64,000 nt of DNA, taken from positions 36,992 to 100,991 of the forward strand of contig JAFTDB010000010.1 in the NCBI GenBank assembly GCA_017454375.1, in the 5' to 3' direction. Both the position numbers and the translations under genes were made by a program. The notes under the pieces were generated by a model. It searched no databases and was not told the DNA's origin. It was given only the letters and a program-made list of their open reading frames with translations. Every line of letters starts with the position of its first letter. Within the stretch, counting starts at the first letter, position 1. This DNA comes from Acholeplasmatales bacterium (GTDB lineage Bacteria > Bacillota_I > Bacilli_A > Acholeplasmatales > Anaeroplasmataceae). Shown here piece by piece: positions 55,143 through 61,778 of the stretch.

Positions 55143-55522
55143 TGAGAGAATATAGAGGCTGGCGTGGCAGAATAATTGCAGCTACACCATTAATATGTTT
55201 AATTGCATATCTATTAATCGGATTCTTGATGGGAATATGGCATCCAACATGGGTAATATTCTTCCTAATCATTATCGTACCAGTAATGTTATCTGATGAT
55301 GTATTTGAATCAATTTACCCAATTATTGTAGTAACTACTTATATAATACTTGGTTTAACAATTGGTTGGTGGCATCCAGGTTGGATCCTATTCTTAACAA
55401 TCCCTGTATATTACATCTTATTTGGTGGATTATTTAAGAAAAAGAAGAGAGTAAATAAAGAAAAAAGTAAAAAAGATAAAATTATAGAAATCATTGAAAA
55501 TTTCAAAGATAGCGACAAATAA
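55142..55522 (+). CDS. Four-helix membrane protein with an internal WHP-x-W duplication
   Basis: 126 residues, four hydrophobic helices in two similar pairs: LIGFLMGIWHPTWVIFFLII and ILGLTIGWWHPGWILFLTIP. A short DDVFESIYP link joins the halves, and the tail is strongly basic. The duplicated G-x-WHP-x-W-x-x-F motif is distinctive. AAGGAGAAG precedes the ATG, which overlaps the previous stop. It completes the DUF2089 operon and probably works at the membrane with the DUF4097 protein. Confidence 0.7.
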   Translation: MREYRGWRGRIIAATPLICLIAYLLIGFLMGIWHPTWVIFFLIIIVPVMLSDDVFESIYPIIVVTTYIILGLTIGWWHPGWILFLTIPVYYILFGGLFKKKKRVNKEKSKKDKIIEIIENFKDSDK

Positions 55523-55540
55523 TAGCTAAAAAAATCTAAA

Positions 55541-55588
55541 ATCAGCACTAATTATAATTTTTATTAAAAATTAGTGTTGATTTTTTTT
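55541..55588 (+). terminator. Terminator of the DUF2089 operon
   Basis: ATCAGCACTAATT pairs with AATTAGTGTTGAT (one G-U pair) around an AT-rich loop, followed by eight T. Confidence 0.85.
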
Positions 55589-55621
55589 GCCATAATTGAT
55601 ATAATACGCACTGCAGTTTGT

Positions 55622-55698
55622 GGTCTGGTAGTTCAGCTGGTTAGAATGCCTGCCTGTCACGCAGGAGGTCGCGAGTTCGAGTCTCGTCCAGACCGCCA
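55622..55698 (+). tRNA. tRNA-Asp(GTC), encoded CCA
   Basis: 77 bases. Acceptor GGTCTGG pairs with CCAGACC, discriminator G and encoded CCA. The anticodon arm GCCTGCCTGTCACGCAGG reads GTC, and the T-arm has GTTCGAGTC. TATAAT at 55610-55615 region precedes it. It is 7 bases upstream of a tRNA-Arg and shares its terminator. Confidence 0.95.
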
Positions 55699-55705
55699 CT
55701 TATAT

Positions 55706-55782
55706 GCGCGCATAGATCAATTGGATAGATCGTTTGACTACGGATCAAAAGGTTGGGGGTTCGAGTCCTCTTGCGCGTGCCA
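55706..55782 (+). tRNA. tRNA-Arg(ACG), encoded CCA
   Basis: 77 bases. Acceptor GCGCGCA pairs with TGCGCGT (one G-U), discriminator G and CCA encoded. The loop CTACGGA between TTTGA and TCAAA gives anticodon ACG, normally edited to ICG and decoding CGN. It follows tRNA-Asp in one transcript. Confidence 0.93.
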
Positions 55783-55794
55783 GTTTGCATGTAT

Positions 55795-55821
55795 GACTTT
55801 GTAATTTCAAAGTCTTTTTTT
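55795..55821 (+). terminator. Terminator of the tRNA-Asp/tRNA-Arg unit
   Basis: GACTTTG-TAATTT-CAAAGTC followed by seven T. Confidence 0.88.
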
Positions 55822-55831
55822 ATTTTTAATG

Positions 55832-55860
55832 TTGACAAGTATACTTGGCAATAGTAAAAT
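55832..55860 (+). promoter_or_regulatory. Promoter of the second flavodoxin gene
   Basis: TTGACA (55832-55837), a 17-base spacer that holds a palindromic word, TAAAAT (55855-55860). Confidence 0.85.
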
Positions 55861-55882
55861 ATATGTAAAGTATACTTGGCAA
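55837..55882 (+). promoter_or_regulatory. Two-copy operator AAGTATACTTGGCAA
   Basis: The 15-base word AAGTATACTTGGCAA occurs exactly at 55837-55851, between -35 and -10, and at 55868-55882, over the transcription start and next to the SD. The period is 31 bases, three helical turns. Each copy contains the palindrome AAGTATACTT. This looks like a dimeric repressor site of the HxlR or MarR sort; the regulator is not identified. Confidence 0.7.
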
Positions 55883-55894
55883 AGGAGAATAAAT

Positions 55895-56338
55895 ATGTCT
55901 AAATTGTTTATTTATTATAGCTTTAGTGGTAATGGTGATGTAGTAGCTAAGGCACTCGAAGAAAAAGGATTCGAAATTAGAAAAGTAGAATCTAAATTAA
56001 AATTAAGAAAGAATTTATTTTTACAAATGATGAAGGGTGGCTTTCTAGCAAGCATAGGAGCTAAGCCTAAATTAATTAATTATAATAATAATGTAGATGG
56101 TTATGAAGAAATCTATATTGGGGCGCCAATTTGGAATGGTAGACTTGCATGTCCCGTTAATACAATACTTCGTGATACTAATCTAGATGATAAAAAAGTA
56201 GCATTTATTTTATATAGTGGAAGTGGCACAGCAAAGTATGCTGATAAGAAGCTTAATAAGCTATATCCAGAAGCTAAGCTAATCCATCTTCAACAACCTA
56301 AAAATAAAAAAGGAGAGGTAGAAAAATTATATGAATAA
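55895..56338 (+). CDS. Flavodoxin-like protein
   Basis: 147 residues. LFIYYSFSGNGDVVAKAL is the FMN phosphate loop, YEEIYIGAPIWNGRLACPVNTIL matches the conserved W-containing flavin loop of flavodoxin_4 proteins (typically I-G-x-P-x-W), and AFILYSGSGTAKYADKKL the third loop. It should carry electrons via FMN, possibly in quinone or electrophile detoxification given the repressible promoter. AAAGGAG precedes ATG 55895; ATG 55829 is within the promoter. The next gene overlaps it by 8 bases. Confidence 0.8.
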   Translation: MSKLFIYYSFSGNGDVVAKALEEKGFEIRKVESKLKLRKNLFLQMMKGGFLASIGAKPKLINYNNNVDGYEEIYIGAPIWNGRLACPVNTILRDTNLDDKKVAFILYSGSGTAKYADKKLNKLYPEAKLIHLQQPKNKKGEVEKLYE

Positions 56339-56657
56339 AGAAGAAATATTACAAAAAGCCCAAAATGATAATAAGGGTATGGATGTTGCTGATCTAAATA
56401 TTCAATATAAGGCAGCATATATATCTTATTTTGTTGGCATAATAGGAATAATTATAGTAGATATCATAAATGCGATAGTTTTTAAATATGTTAATCATGG
56501 TGCTAATATGGTAATGTCTTTGATGCTTACTATAGCTTTTGCTATAAAATATTATCATCTTAAAAAGAAACATGAACTAATTGTTACAATTTGTTATTCA
56601 TTATTAACATTAATGTTTTTAACATTCTGGATTTTACAGCTTGTGAAGGTATGGTAA
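56331..56657 (+). CDS. DUF6442-like membrane protein
   Basis: 108 residues. The N-terminus MNKEEILQKAQNDNKGMDVAD and three helices (about 30-52, 58-75, 85-105) match small membrane proteins of the DUF6442 type that accompany XRE regulators in Bacillota. Function unknown. GGAGAGGTAG in the end of the flavodoxin gene acts as SD. Its TAA stop overlaps the ATG of the regulator. Confidence 0.7.
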   Translation: MNKEEILQKAQNDNKGMDVADLNIQYKAAYISYFVGIIGIIIVDIINAIVFKYVNHGANMVMSLMLTIAFAIKYYHLKKKHELIVTICYSLLTLMFLTFWILQLVKVW

Positions 56658-56866
56658 TGAAAGAGGAATTAGTGTTAAAAAATAATTTAGTAACAATTAG
56701 AAAAGAAAAAGGAATATCTCAACAAAAGCTTGCAGAAATGGTTGGAGTATCTAGAAATACGATAAGCTCAATTGAGACTTATCAGTATCAACCAACAGCT
56801 AAATTAGCCCTACTTTTAGCTATCGCACTTGATAAGAAATTTGAAGAAGTTTTTTATTTTGAATAA
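56657..56866 (+). CDS. XRE-family transcriptional regulator (HTH_3)
   Basis: 69 residues, a single HTH_3 domain: NLVTIRKEKGISQQKLAEMVGVSRNTISSIETYQYQPTAKLALLLAIAL, ending in KKFEEVFYF as in small YozG/HTH-type regulators. It probably controls the adjacent DUF6442 gene. ATG 56657 is preferred, with GAAGGT upstream; it overlaps the previous stop (TAATG). A terminator follows. Confidence 0.9.
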   Translation: MKEELVLKNNLVTIRKEKGISQQKLAEMVGVSRNTISSIETYQYQPTAKLALLLAIALDKKFEEVFYFE

Positions 56867-56871
56867 GAAGT

Positions 56872-56906
56872 AAATCTATCACTAAAATAGTGGTAGATTT
56901 TTCTTT
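56872..56906 (+). terminator. Terminator of the flavodoxin-DUF6442-XRE unit
   Basis: AAATCTATCACT-AAAAT-AGTGGTAGATTT (one G-U pair) followed by TTCTTTTT. Confidence 0.85.
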
Positions 56907-56983
56907 TTAATTGTTGATATATTATAATTTATGAATTATAATAATTGTCATAAATAATGCATATTTGTTTAAGAGGTAGTAGT

Positions 56984-57931
56984 ATGAATAAAACAGCATC
57001 ATGTATTAAATTAATTCAAGTTTTATATGGTAGAGATGAATATCTAAATACTAATGATTTAGCCGAGATTTTAGATACTAATCCTAGAAATATTAGAGAA
57101 TATTTTAAGGAGCTAGAATCACTAGGCTATGAGATATTATCTAAGAAGGGTTTATATGGTGGTTACAAGCTAAGTAATACATCATTTTTACCTACGATGA
57201 AATTCACATCTGAAGAGGAAGCTGAATTAAAAGAAATTGGAGATTATTTAAAAAATAATAACCAAGATTTATATAATACATATACTGAGCTAACTGGTAA
57301 GGTTAAGGCTACTGCCGATAGTAATAACCTTATTACGCCTCTTAAAATGGTTGATAGATTCCCAATTGATGTCGATATCGATGTTATAGAAAAGATATAT
57401 AACGATTTGCGCTTCGCCATCAATAAGAAATTAAAATGTGAAATAGGTTATGTATCTCAAAGCGATAAGCTAACTGCGCATGTAATTCATCCTTATAAAT
57501 TATTTGTATATAATGGAAACTATTTCTTACTTGGTTTCACAGAGGTAAGAAATGATTTTGCCTATTTTAAATTACATAAGATTAATTCTATCTATGTAAC
57601 AAATAATAATTTTGAGGTTCAAAGTGAATTTAATGAATTAAATTATATAGATGAATTTGGAGTTAAACAAAGAGACCCATATACACACTTTGAATTTGAA
57701 ATTAATAATTTAAACCAGGTTTTAAAGGATAAGGTATTTGGTAAGAACCAAAAAGTAGAAATAATTGATGAAAGAAATTTAAGATTGTCTTTTGATTCTC
57801 AAAATAAAAAGGCTGTCATAGCCTTTGTATTATCACTTGCTGATAACTGTAAGGTTATTGAGCCTGTTGAATTAAAAGAAGAATTAAAGAATACAATCTC
57901 TAAAATGATGAGTAGGTATCAAAATGATTAA
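56984..57931 (+). CDS. HTH/WYL-domain transcriptional regulator
   Basis: 315 residues. An N-terminal HTH_11/DeoR-like helix-turn-helix (YLNTNDLAEILDTNPRNIREYFKELESLGY) precedes a WYL domain (about 150-230), where VIHPYKLFVYNGNYFLLGFTE matches the family's HPY...WYL core with N-Y-F in place of W-Y-L. WYL proteins sense nucleic-acid or small ligands and regulate stress or defence genes. AGAGGTAG precedes ATG 56984. It overlaps the HAD gene by 8 bases, which suggests a functional link. Confidence 0.83.
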   Translation: MNKTASCIKLIQVLYGRDEYLNTNDLAEILDTNPRNIREYFKELESLGYEILSKKGLYGGYKLSNTSFLPTMKFTSEEEAELKEIGDYLKNNNQDLYNTYTELTGKVKATADSNNLITPLKMVDRFPIDVDIDVIEKIYNDLRFAINKKLKCEIGYVSQSDKLTAHVIHPYKLFVYNGNYFLLGFTEVRNDFAYFKLHKINSIYVTNNNFEVQSEFNELNYIDEFGVKQRDPYTHFEFEINNLNQVLKDKVFGKNQKVEIIDERNLRLSFDSQNKKAVIAFVLSLADNCKVIEPVELKEELKNTISKMMSRYQND

Positions 57932-58577
57932 ATATGTGTTTTTTGATTTTAACGGAACTATCATTGATGATGTAGATTTATGTTTAGATCTACTAAATGA
58001 TATTTTACGTGAACAACATAAAAAAGAAGTAAGCTTAGAAGAATATAAAAATATCTTCACATTCCCAATTAGAAGATATTATGAGCTTGCGGGAGTAGAT
58101 TTTAATATTGAATCATATGAAAGCCTAGCTATTAAATTTATAGAGAAATATCAACCTGCTAGCTATAATTGTAATCTATATCCTGGTATTAGAGATGTTG
58201 TTGAATTTCTACATTCTAAAGGAATTAAATGCGTAATCCTAAGTGCTAGTGAAATTAATAACCTAAAAGATCAATGCGAGAAGTTTAAAATTGATACATT
58301 ATTTGATGATATTTTAGGTATTAGTAATATTCACGCTGCCAGCAAGGTAGGCATTGCTAAGGATTATTTTAAGCTACATGATATTAAGCCTAATGAAGCA
58401 ATCTTCATTGGTGATACACTTCATGATGAAGAGGTTGCAACATCACTTAATGTTAAGAGCTTTTTAGTGCCTAATGGACACCAATCATATGAAGTTTTAA
58501 CATCTGGAAAATCACAGATTTTAAGTGATATTAGATGTTTAAAAGATGATTATGAAAATATTTTTAAAATTGATTGA
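57924..58577 (+). CDS. HAD-superfamily hydrolase with DFN motif
   Basis: 217 residues. Motif I is FFDFNGTIIDD, in which the second Asp of DxD is Asn10; motif II is VILSASE, motif III the Lys in ASKVG, and motif IV is IGDTLHDEEVATSL. The cap is C1-like (CLDLLNDILREQHKKEV). The Asn replaces the usual general acid/base, as in some HAD subgroups, so its activity (phosphatase or mutase) is uncertain. It overlaps the WYL regulator gene by 8 bases and ends in TGA. Confidence 0.85.
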   Translation: MIKYVFFDFNGTIIDDVDLCLDLLNDILREQHKKEVSLEEYKNIFTFPIRRYYELAGVDFNIESYESLAIKFIEKYQPASYNCNLYPGIRDVVEFLHSKGIKCVILSASEINNLKDQCEKFKIDTLFDDILGISNIHAASKVGIAKDYFKLHDIKPNEAIFIGDTLHDEEVATSLNVKSFLVPNGHQSYEVLTSGKSQILSDIRCLKDDYENIFKID

Positions 58578-58602
58578 AAATGATAAGGGTATAGTTTATA
58601 AT
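58574..58602 (+). promoter_or_regulatory. Promoter of the lipoprotein gene
   Basis: TTGAAA (58574-58579) overlapping the HAD stop codon, a 17-base spacer and TATAAT (58597-58602) located in the stem-loop of the HAD terminator. Confidence 0.7.
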
Positions 58603-58617
58603 AAACTATAGTTTTTT
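58590..58617 (+). terminator. Terminator of the WYL-HAD unit, overlapping the next promoter
   Basis: TATAGTTTA-TAA-TAAACTATA followed by GTTTTTT. The SD of the lipoprotein gene starts directly after the T run. Confidence 0.7.
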
Positions 58618-58627
58618 GGAGGATATA

Positions 58628-59152
58628 ATGAAAAAGTTAAAATATATATTATTATCATTGTTATTATTACCAGTATTCCTACTATCAAGCTGTAGTAGTG
58701 AATCATTCTATTCAAATTTCAAGAGCTTAGGTGCTACAATTGAAGAAACAAATTGTTTTGAAGAAATTACATTAGATCAAGCAGTAGCTAAAATTAATGC
58801 AAAGGAAAGCTTTGTATTAGTAATTGTTTCTTCAAAGAAGAGTGCATCAGCTACAGCAGTTACAGCAATTCAATATGATGCAGATAACACAAACTACACT
58901 GGTAAGGTTTTAGTATTAGATGTTAAGAGCCCTACAGCTGAAGAAGGACACAACATTGAAACTAAGTTACAAATTAAAGCTCATAGTGATTCAAATGGTT
59001 TCGTAGCTGTTGGCTTCAATAATGGTGCACAAATATTTGACACATCAAAAAATGATGTAAATAGCGATGTATTTAGAACTACATCAGATGCAATAAATAT
59101 TCATGCAGTATTCACTTATATTGCTGAAGGAGTTATAAGTAAAACAGAATAG
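58628..59152 (+). CDS. Lipoprotein, possibly with a thioredoxin-like fold lacking CXXC
   Basis: 174 residues. The signal peptide KKLKYILLSLLLLPVFLLSSC contains a lipobox-type LSSC, so Cys at about residue 22 would be lipidated and the protein anchored outside the membrane. The rest (FEEITLDQAVAKI..., SFVLVIVSSKKSASATAV, VLVLDV) has the strand-helix order of thioredoxin-like proteins, but the usual CXXC is absent, so redox activity is unlikely. Thioredoxin similarity is inference. GGAGG precedes ATG 58628. Confidence 0.7.
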   Translation: MKKLKYILLSLLLLPVFLLSSCSSESFYSNFKSLGATIEETNCFEEITLDQAVAKINAKESFVLVIVSSKKSASATAVTAIQYDADNTNYTGKVLVLDVKSPTAEEGHNIETKLQIKAHSDSNGFVAVGFNNGAQIFDTSKNDVNSDVFRTTSDAINIHAVFTYIAEGVISKTE

Positions 59153-59174
59153 GGTTAAATACCCTATTTTTTTT
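59148..59174 (+). terminator. Terminator after the lipoprotein gene
   Basis: AATAGGGT-TAAAT-ACCCTATT, stem overlapping the TAG stop, followed by a T run. Confidence 0.85.
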
Positions 59175-59190
59175 CAAAAAGGGTGGTATT

Positions 59191-60579
59191 ATGTTTCACA
59201 GTAGTAGAGGTATGGATTTAGTACCTGGTAGTGTTGCAATATTAAATGGGCTAGCACCAGATGGTGGACTGTATGTAATGGATAATCTACCACATGTTGA
59301 TTATAAAACTCATCTAGAAGATGATTATAAGATGCTTGCTTCATTTATTATCTGTAAATATTTTGATGAATTTAGCTTCATAGAGGTTAAAAAGCTTGTT
59401 GATGAAGCTTATGATACTTTTGATACTAAAGAGGTTATCGAATTAAAAGAATGCGACAACGCATACTTTTTAGAATTATTCCATGGACCTACTTTGGCTT
59501 TTAAGGATTTAGCATTATCTATAATGCCAAAGCTAATGAAGCTATCAAAAGAAAAAAATAAATTAAATAATAAAACTACAATCATTACAGCTACATCAGG
59601 TGATACTGGTAGTGCGGCTTTAAATGGATTTAAGGATATTGAAGGAATTGATATCTTTGTATTATATCCAAATGGTGGTGTATCAGATAATCAAGAAAAG
59701 ATTATGCTAAATTACCAAGCAAAGAACGCTCATGTTATCGCAGTTAATGGTAATTTTGATGATTGCCAATCATTTTTAAAGAAGTTTATGAATGAGCATA
59801 AGGATTTAAATCTATCTACAGCTAATTCAATTAATATAGCTAGATTAATTCCTCAAATCGTATATTATTATTATTCATATATCAAGCTTGTTAATGATAA
59901 GAAGATTAAATTAGATGAAGAAATATCATTTGTAGTACCAAGTGGTAATTTTGGTGATATCTTGGCTGGCTTTTTAGCTAAGAATATGGGATTACCTATC
60001 AAGAACTTGGTTTGTGCTACTAACCAAAATAGTGTGCTATTTGATTATTTTAATACCAATATCTATGATAAGAACCGTGAATTTTATAAAACAAATTCAC
60101 CATCTATGGATATTTTGACATCATCTAATTTTGAAAGATTAGTTTATTATATGTTAAATGATACATCCAAGGTTAAAGCTTTAATGGATACATTTAATAA
60201 ATGTGGTAAATATGAACTAAAAAATCCATTTAAATATTTTTATAGCTATAAATCTAGTGACTCTGAGGTTATTGATTATATTAGGGAAGTATATGATAAA
60301 TATAATTATCTAGTTGATCCTCATACAGCCTGTGGATATGGAGCTTATACAAAGTATGATGGCAAAGAAAAATGTGTAATCATATCTACTGCCTCAATCT
60401 TTAAATTCCCATCTACAGTTATGTCTGCGTTTGGTAAAAACGGTGGGATTGAGGAAATGGAAGAAGAATTTAAGCTAGAAAGACCTAAATCATTATATTT
60501 TAAAGATAATGAAAAGATTGTTGTAGAGCTTAATGATTTAGAAGACTATATATTAAATATGATAAAAAGTGGTGATTAG
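59191..60579 (+). CDS. thrC: Threonine synthase
   Basis: 462 residues, a PLP enzyme of the long (E. coli/yeast) ThrC type. The Schiff-base Lys105 lies in HGPTLAFKDLAL, and ATSGDTGSAALNGF is the phosphate-binding signature. The N-terminal GLAPDGGLYV is typical. It converts O-phosphohomoserine to threonine. GGGTGG precedes the ATG. thrB starts 4 bases after its stop. A terminator just upstream leaves no recognised promoter, so the transcription start is open. Confidence 0.94.
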   Translation: MFHSSRGMDLVPGSVAILNGLAPDGGLYVMDNLPHVDYKTHLEDDYKMLASFIICKYFDEFSFIEVKKLVDEAYDTFDTKEVIELKECDNAYFLELFHGPTLAFKDLALSIMPKLMKLSKEKNKLNNKTTIITATSGDTGSAALNGFKDIEGIDIFVLYPNGGVSDNQEKIMLNYQAKNAHVIAVNGNFDDCQSFLKKFMNEHKDLNLSTANSINIARLIPQIVYYYYSYIKLVNDKKIKLDEEISFVVPSGNFGDILAGFLAKNMGLPIKNLVCATNQNSVLFDYFNTNIYDKNREFYKTNSPSMDILTSSNFERLVYYMLNDTSKVKALMDTFNKCGKYELKNPFKYFYSYKSSDSEVIDYIREVYDKYNYLVDPHTACGYGAYTKYDGKEKCVIISTASIFKFPSTVMSAFGKNGGIEEMEEEFKLERPKSLYFKDNEKIVVELNDLEDYILNMIKSGD

Positions 60580-60583
60580 ATAG

Positions 60584-61432
60584 ATGTATAAGATAAGTGT
60601 TCCTGCAACAAGTGCTAATTTATCAGTTGGATTTGATACACTTGGTATCGCATTTGATTTGTATAATGAATTTTATGTAGACTATGCTGATAAATTCAGT
60701 CTTGTTGGATTTGATGAAGGATATAATAAAGAAGACAATAATTTATTTATAAAAGCTTATAAAAGCTTCTTTAAGAAATTTGGATTAGAGATAATCCCAA
60801 TTAGCGTAAAGATGGTATGTAATGTACCAACATCACGTGGACTAGGCTCTAGTGCGACATTAGTAGTAGGTGGAATCTTTGCGGCTAGTAAGATAACTAA
60901 ATTAAGATTATCAAATGATGAAATCTTTAATTTAGCTCTAGCTGTTGAGCATCATCCTGATAATGTAGCTCCAGCAATCTACGGTGGACTTACATCATCA
61001 TATGCTAGTAATGGAGTATATTATGCTAAGCAATATGATGTTAATCCAGATTTAAATTTCTTAGTTTTAATTCCCGATTATAAAATTAAGACAGAAGATG
61101 CTAGAAAGGTATTACCATCAAGCCTATCTTATCCTGATATAGTTCATAATTTATCTAGAATTGTAATGCTACCTGATGCATTTAAAAATGGTGATGTAGA
61201 ATTACTTCGTGATATTTTTGATGATCATCTTCATGAGCCATATCGTGCTAATCTGATAAAGGAATATCAAGATTTTAAAAAGATTGCCTTAGATAATCAC
61301 GGGGTACTTGCTATAAGCGGAAGTGGTAGTAGTATGCTTGTAATATCAAAGCTAGATTTAGAAGATTTATTTGATATTAAGAAGCTAAAATTACATATTT
61401 CTACAGGCACTGAAATCACACAATGTGAGTAG
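60584..61432 (+). CDS. thrB: Homoserine kinase
   Basis: 282 residues of the GHMP kinase family. VPATSANLSVGFDTLGIAFDLYN is the N-terminal homoserine-kinase signature, PTSRGLGSSATLVVGGI the ATP loop, and GSGSSMLVI the C-terminal GHMP motif. It phosphorylates homoserine to supply ThrC. It starts 4 bases after thrC. Homoserine dehydrogenase and aspartokinase are not in the window. Confidence 0.93.
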   Translation: MYKISVPATSANLSVGFDTLGIAFDLYNEFYVDYADKFSLVGFDEGYNKEDNNLFIKAYKSFFKKFGLEIIPISVKMVCNVPTSRGLGSSATLVVGGIFAASKITKLRLSNDEIFNLALAVEHHPDNVAPAIYGGLTSSYASNGVYYAKQYDVNPDLNFLVLIPDYKIKTEDARKVLPSSLSYPDIVHNLSRIVMLPDAFKNGDVELLRDIFDDHLHEPYRANLIKEYQDFKKIALDNHGVLAISGSGSSMLVISKLDLEDLFDIKKLKLHISTGTEITQCE

Positions 61433-61438
61433 TTATTA

Positions 61439-61467
61439 TTTACAATAATAATTTAATTTGTTATAAT
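61439..61467 (+). promoter_or_regulatory. Promoter of the acyl carrier protein gene
   Basis: TTTACA (61439-61444), a 17-base spacer, TG-T-TATAAT (TATAAT at 61462-61467). Confidence 0.8.
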
Positions 61468-61488
61468 AAATGAGTGGAGGTAATAGTC

Positions 61489-61722
61489 ATGGATGTTTTT
61501 GAAACAGTTAAAAAGATTATTATAGAAGAATTAGGCTGTAAACCTGAAAAAGTAGTTCTTGAAGCTAGACTAAAAGAAGATTTGTCAGCTGACAGTATTG
61601 ATGCTGTACAAATTATTATGGATTTAGAAGATACATTTAATATTCAAATCGACGAAGACAATGCTGAAAATATTAAAACAGTAAAAGACGTTGTCGATTA
61701 TGTAAGTGGTTTAATTAAGTAA
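61489..61722 (+). CDS. acpP: Acyl carrier protein
   Basis: 77 residues, the AcpP size. Ser36 in ADSIDAVQ is the phosphopantetheine site (DSL replaced by DSI), with an acidic helix II (VQIIMDLEDTFNIQI) for partner binding and DEDNAENIKTVKDVVDYV at the end. It carries acyl groups in fatty acid or lipid synthesis; no fatty-acid genes lie nearby. GGAGG selects ATG 61489; the in-frame GTG at 61474 lies before the SD. A LeuRS-like gene follows after a terminator. Confidence 0.93.
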   Translation: MDVFETVKKIIIEELGCKPEKVVLEARLKEDLSADSIDAVQIIMDLEDTFNIQIDEDNAENIKTVKDVVDYVSGLIK

Positions 61723-61726
61723 AGAA

Positions 61727-61756
61727 AGCTACGCTAAATAGCGTAGTTTTTTTTAA
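61727..61756 (+). terminator. Terminator after the acyl carrier protein gene
   Basis: AGCTACGC-TAAATA-GCGTAGTT followed by a T run. It separates the carrier protein gene from the LeuRS-like gene. Confidence 0.85.
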
Positions 61757-61778
61757 AATCAGATGAGGAGGTGAAGCT

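Noticed and set aside
55574..55838. Open frames on both strands across the tRNA-Asp/tRNA-Arg pair
   Set aside because: They are produced by the tRNA sequences themselves; both tRNAs fold well and are flanked by a promoter-like sequence and a terminator.
59153..59190. A T-box or threonine attenuator before thrC
   Set aside because: The gap is under 40 bases, holds only a simple terminator hairpin and has no T-box motif or leader peptide with Thr codons.
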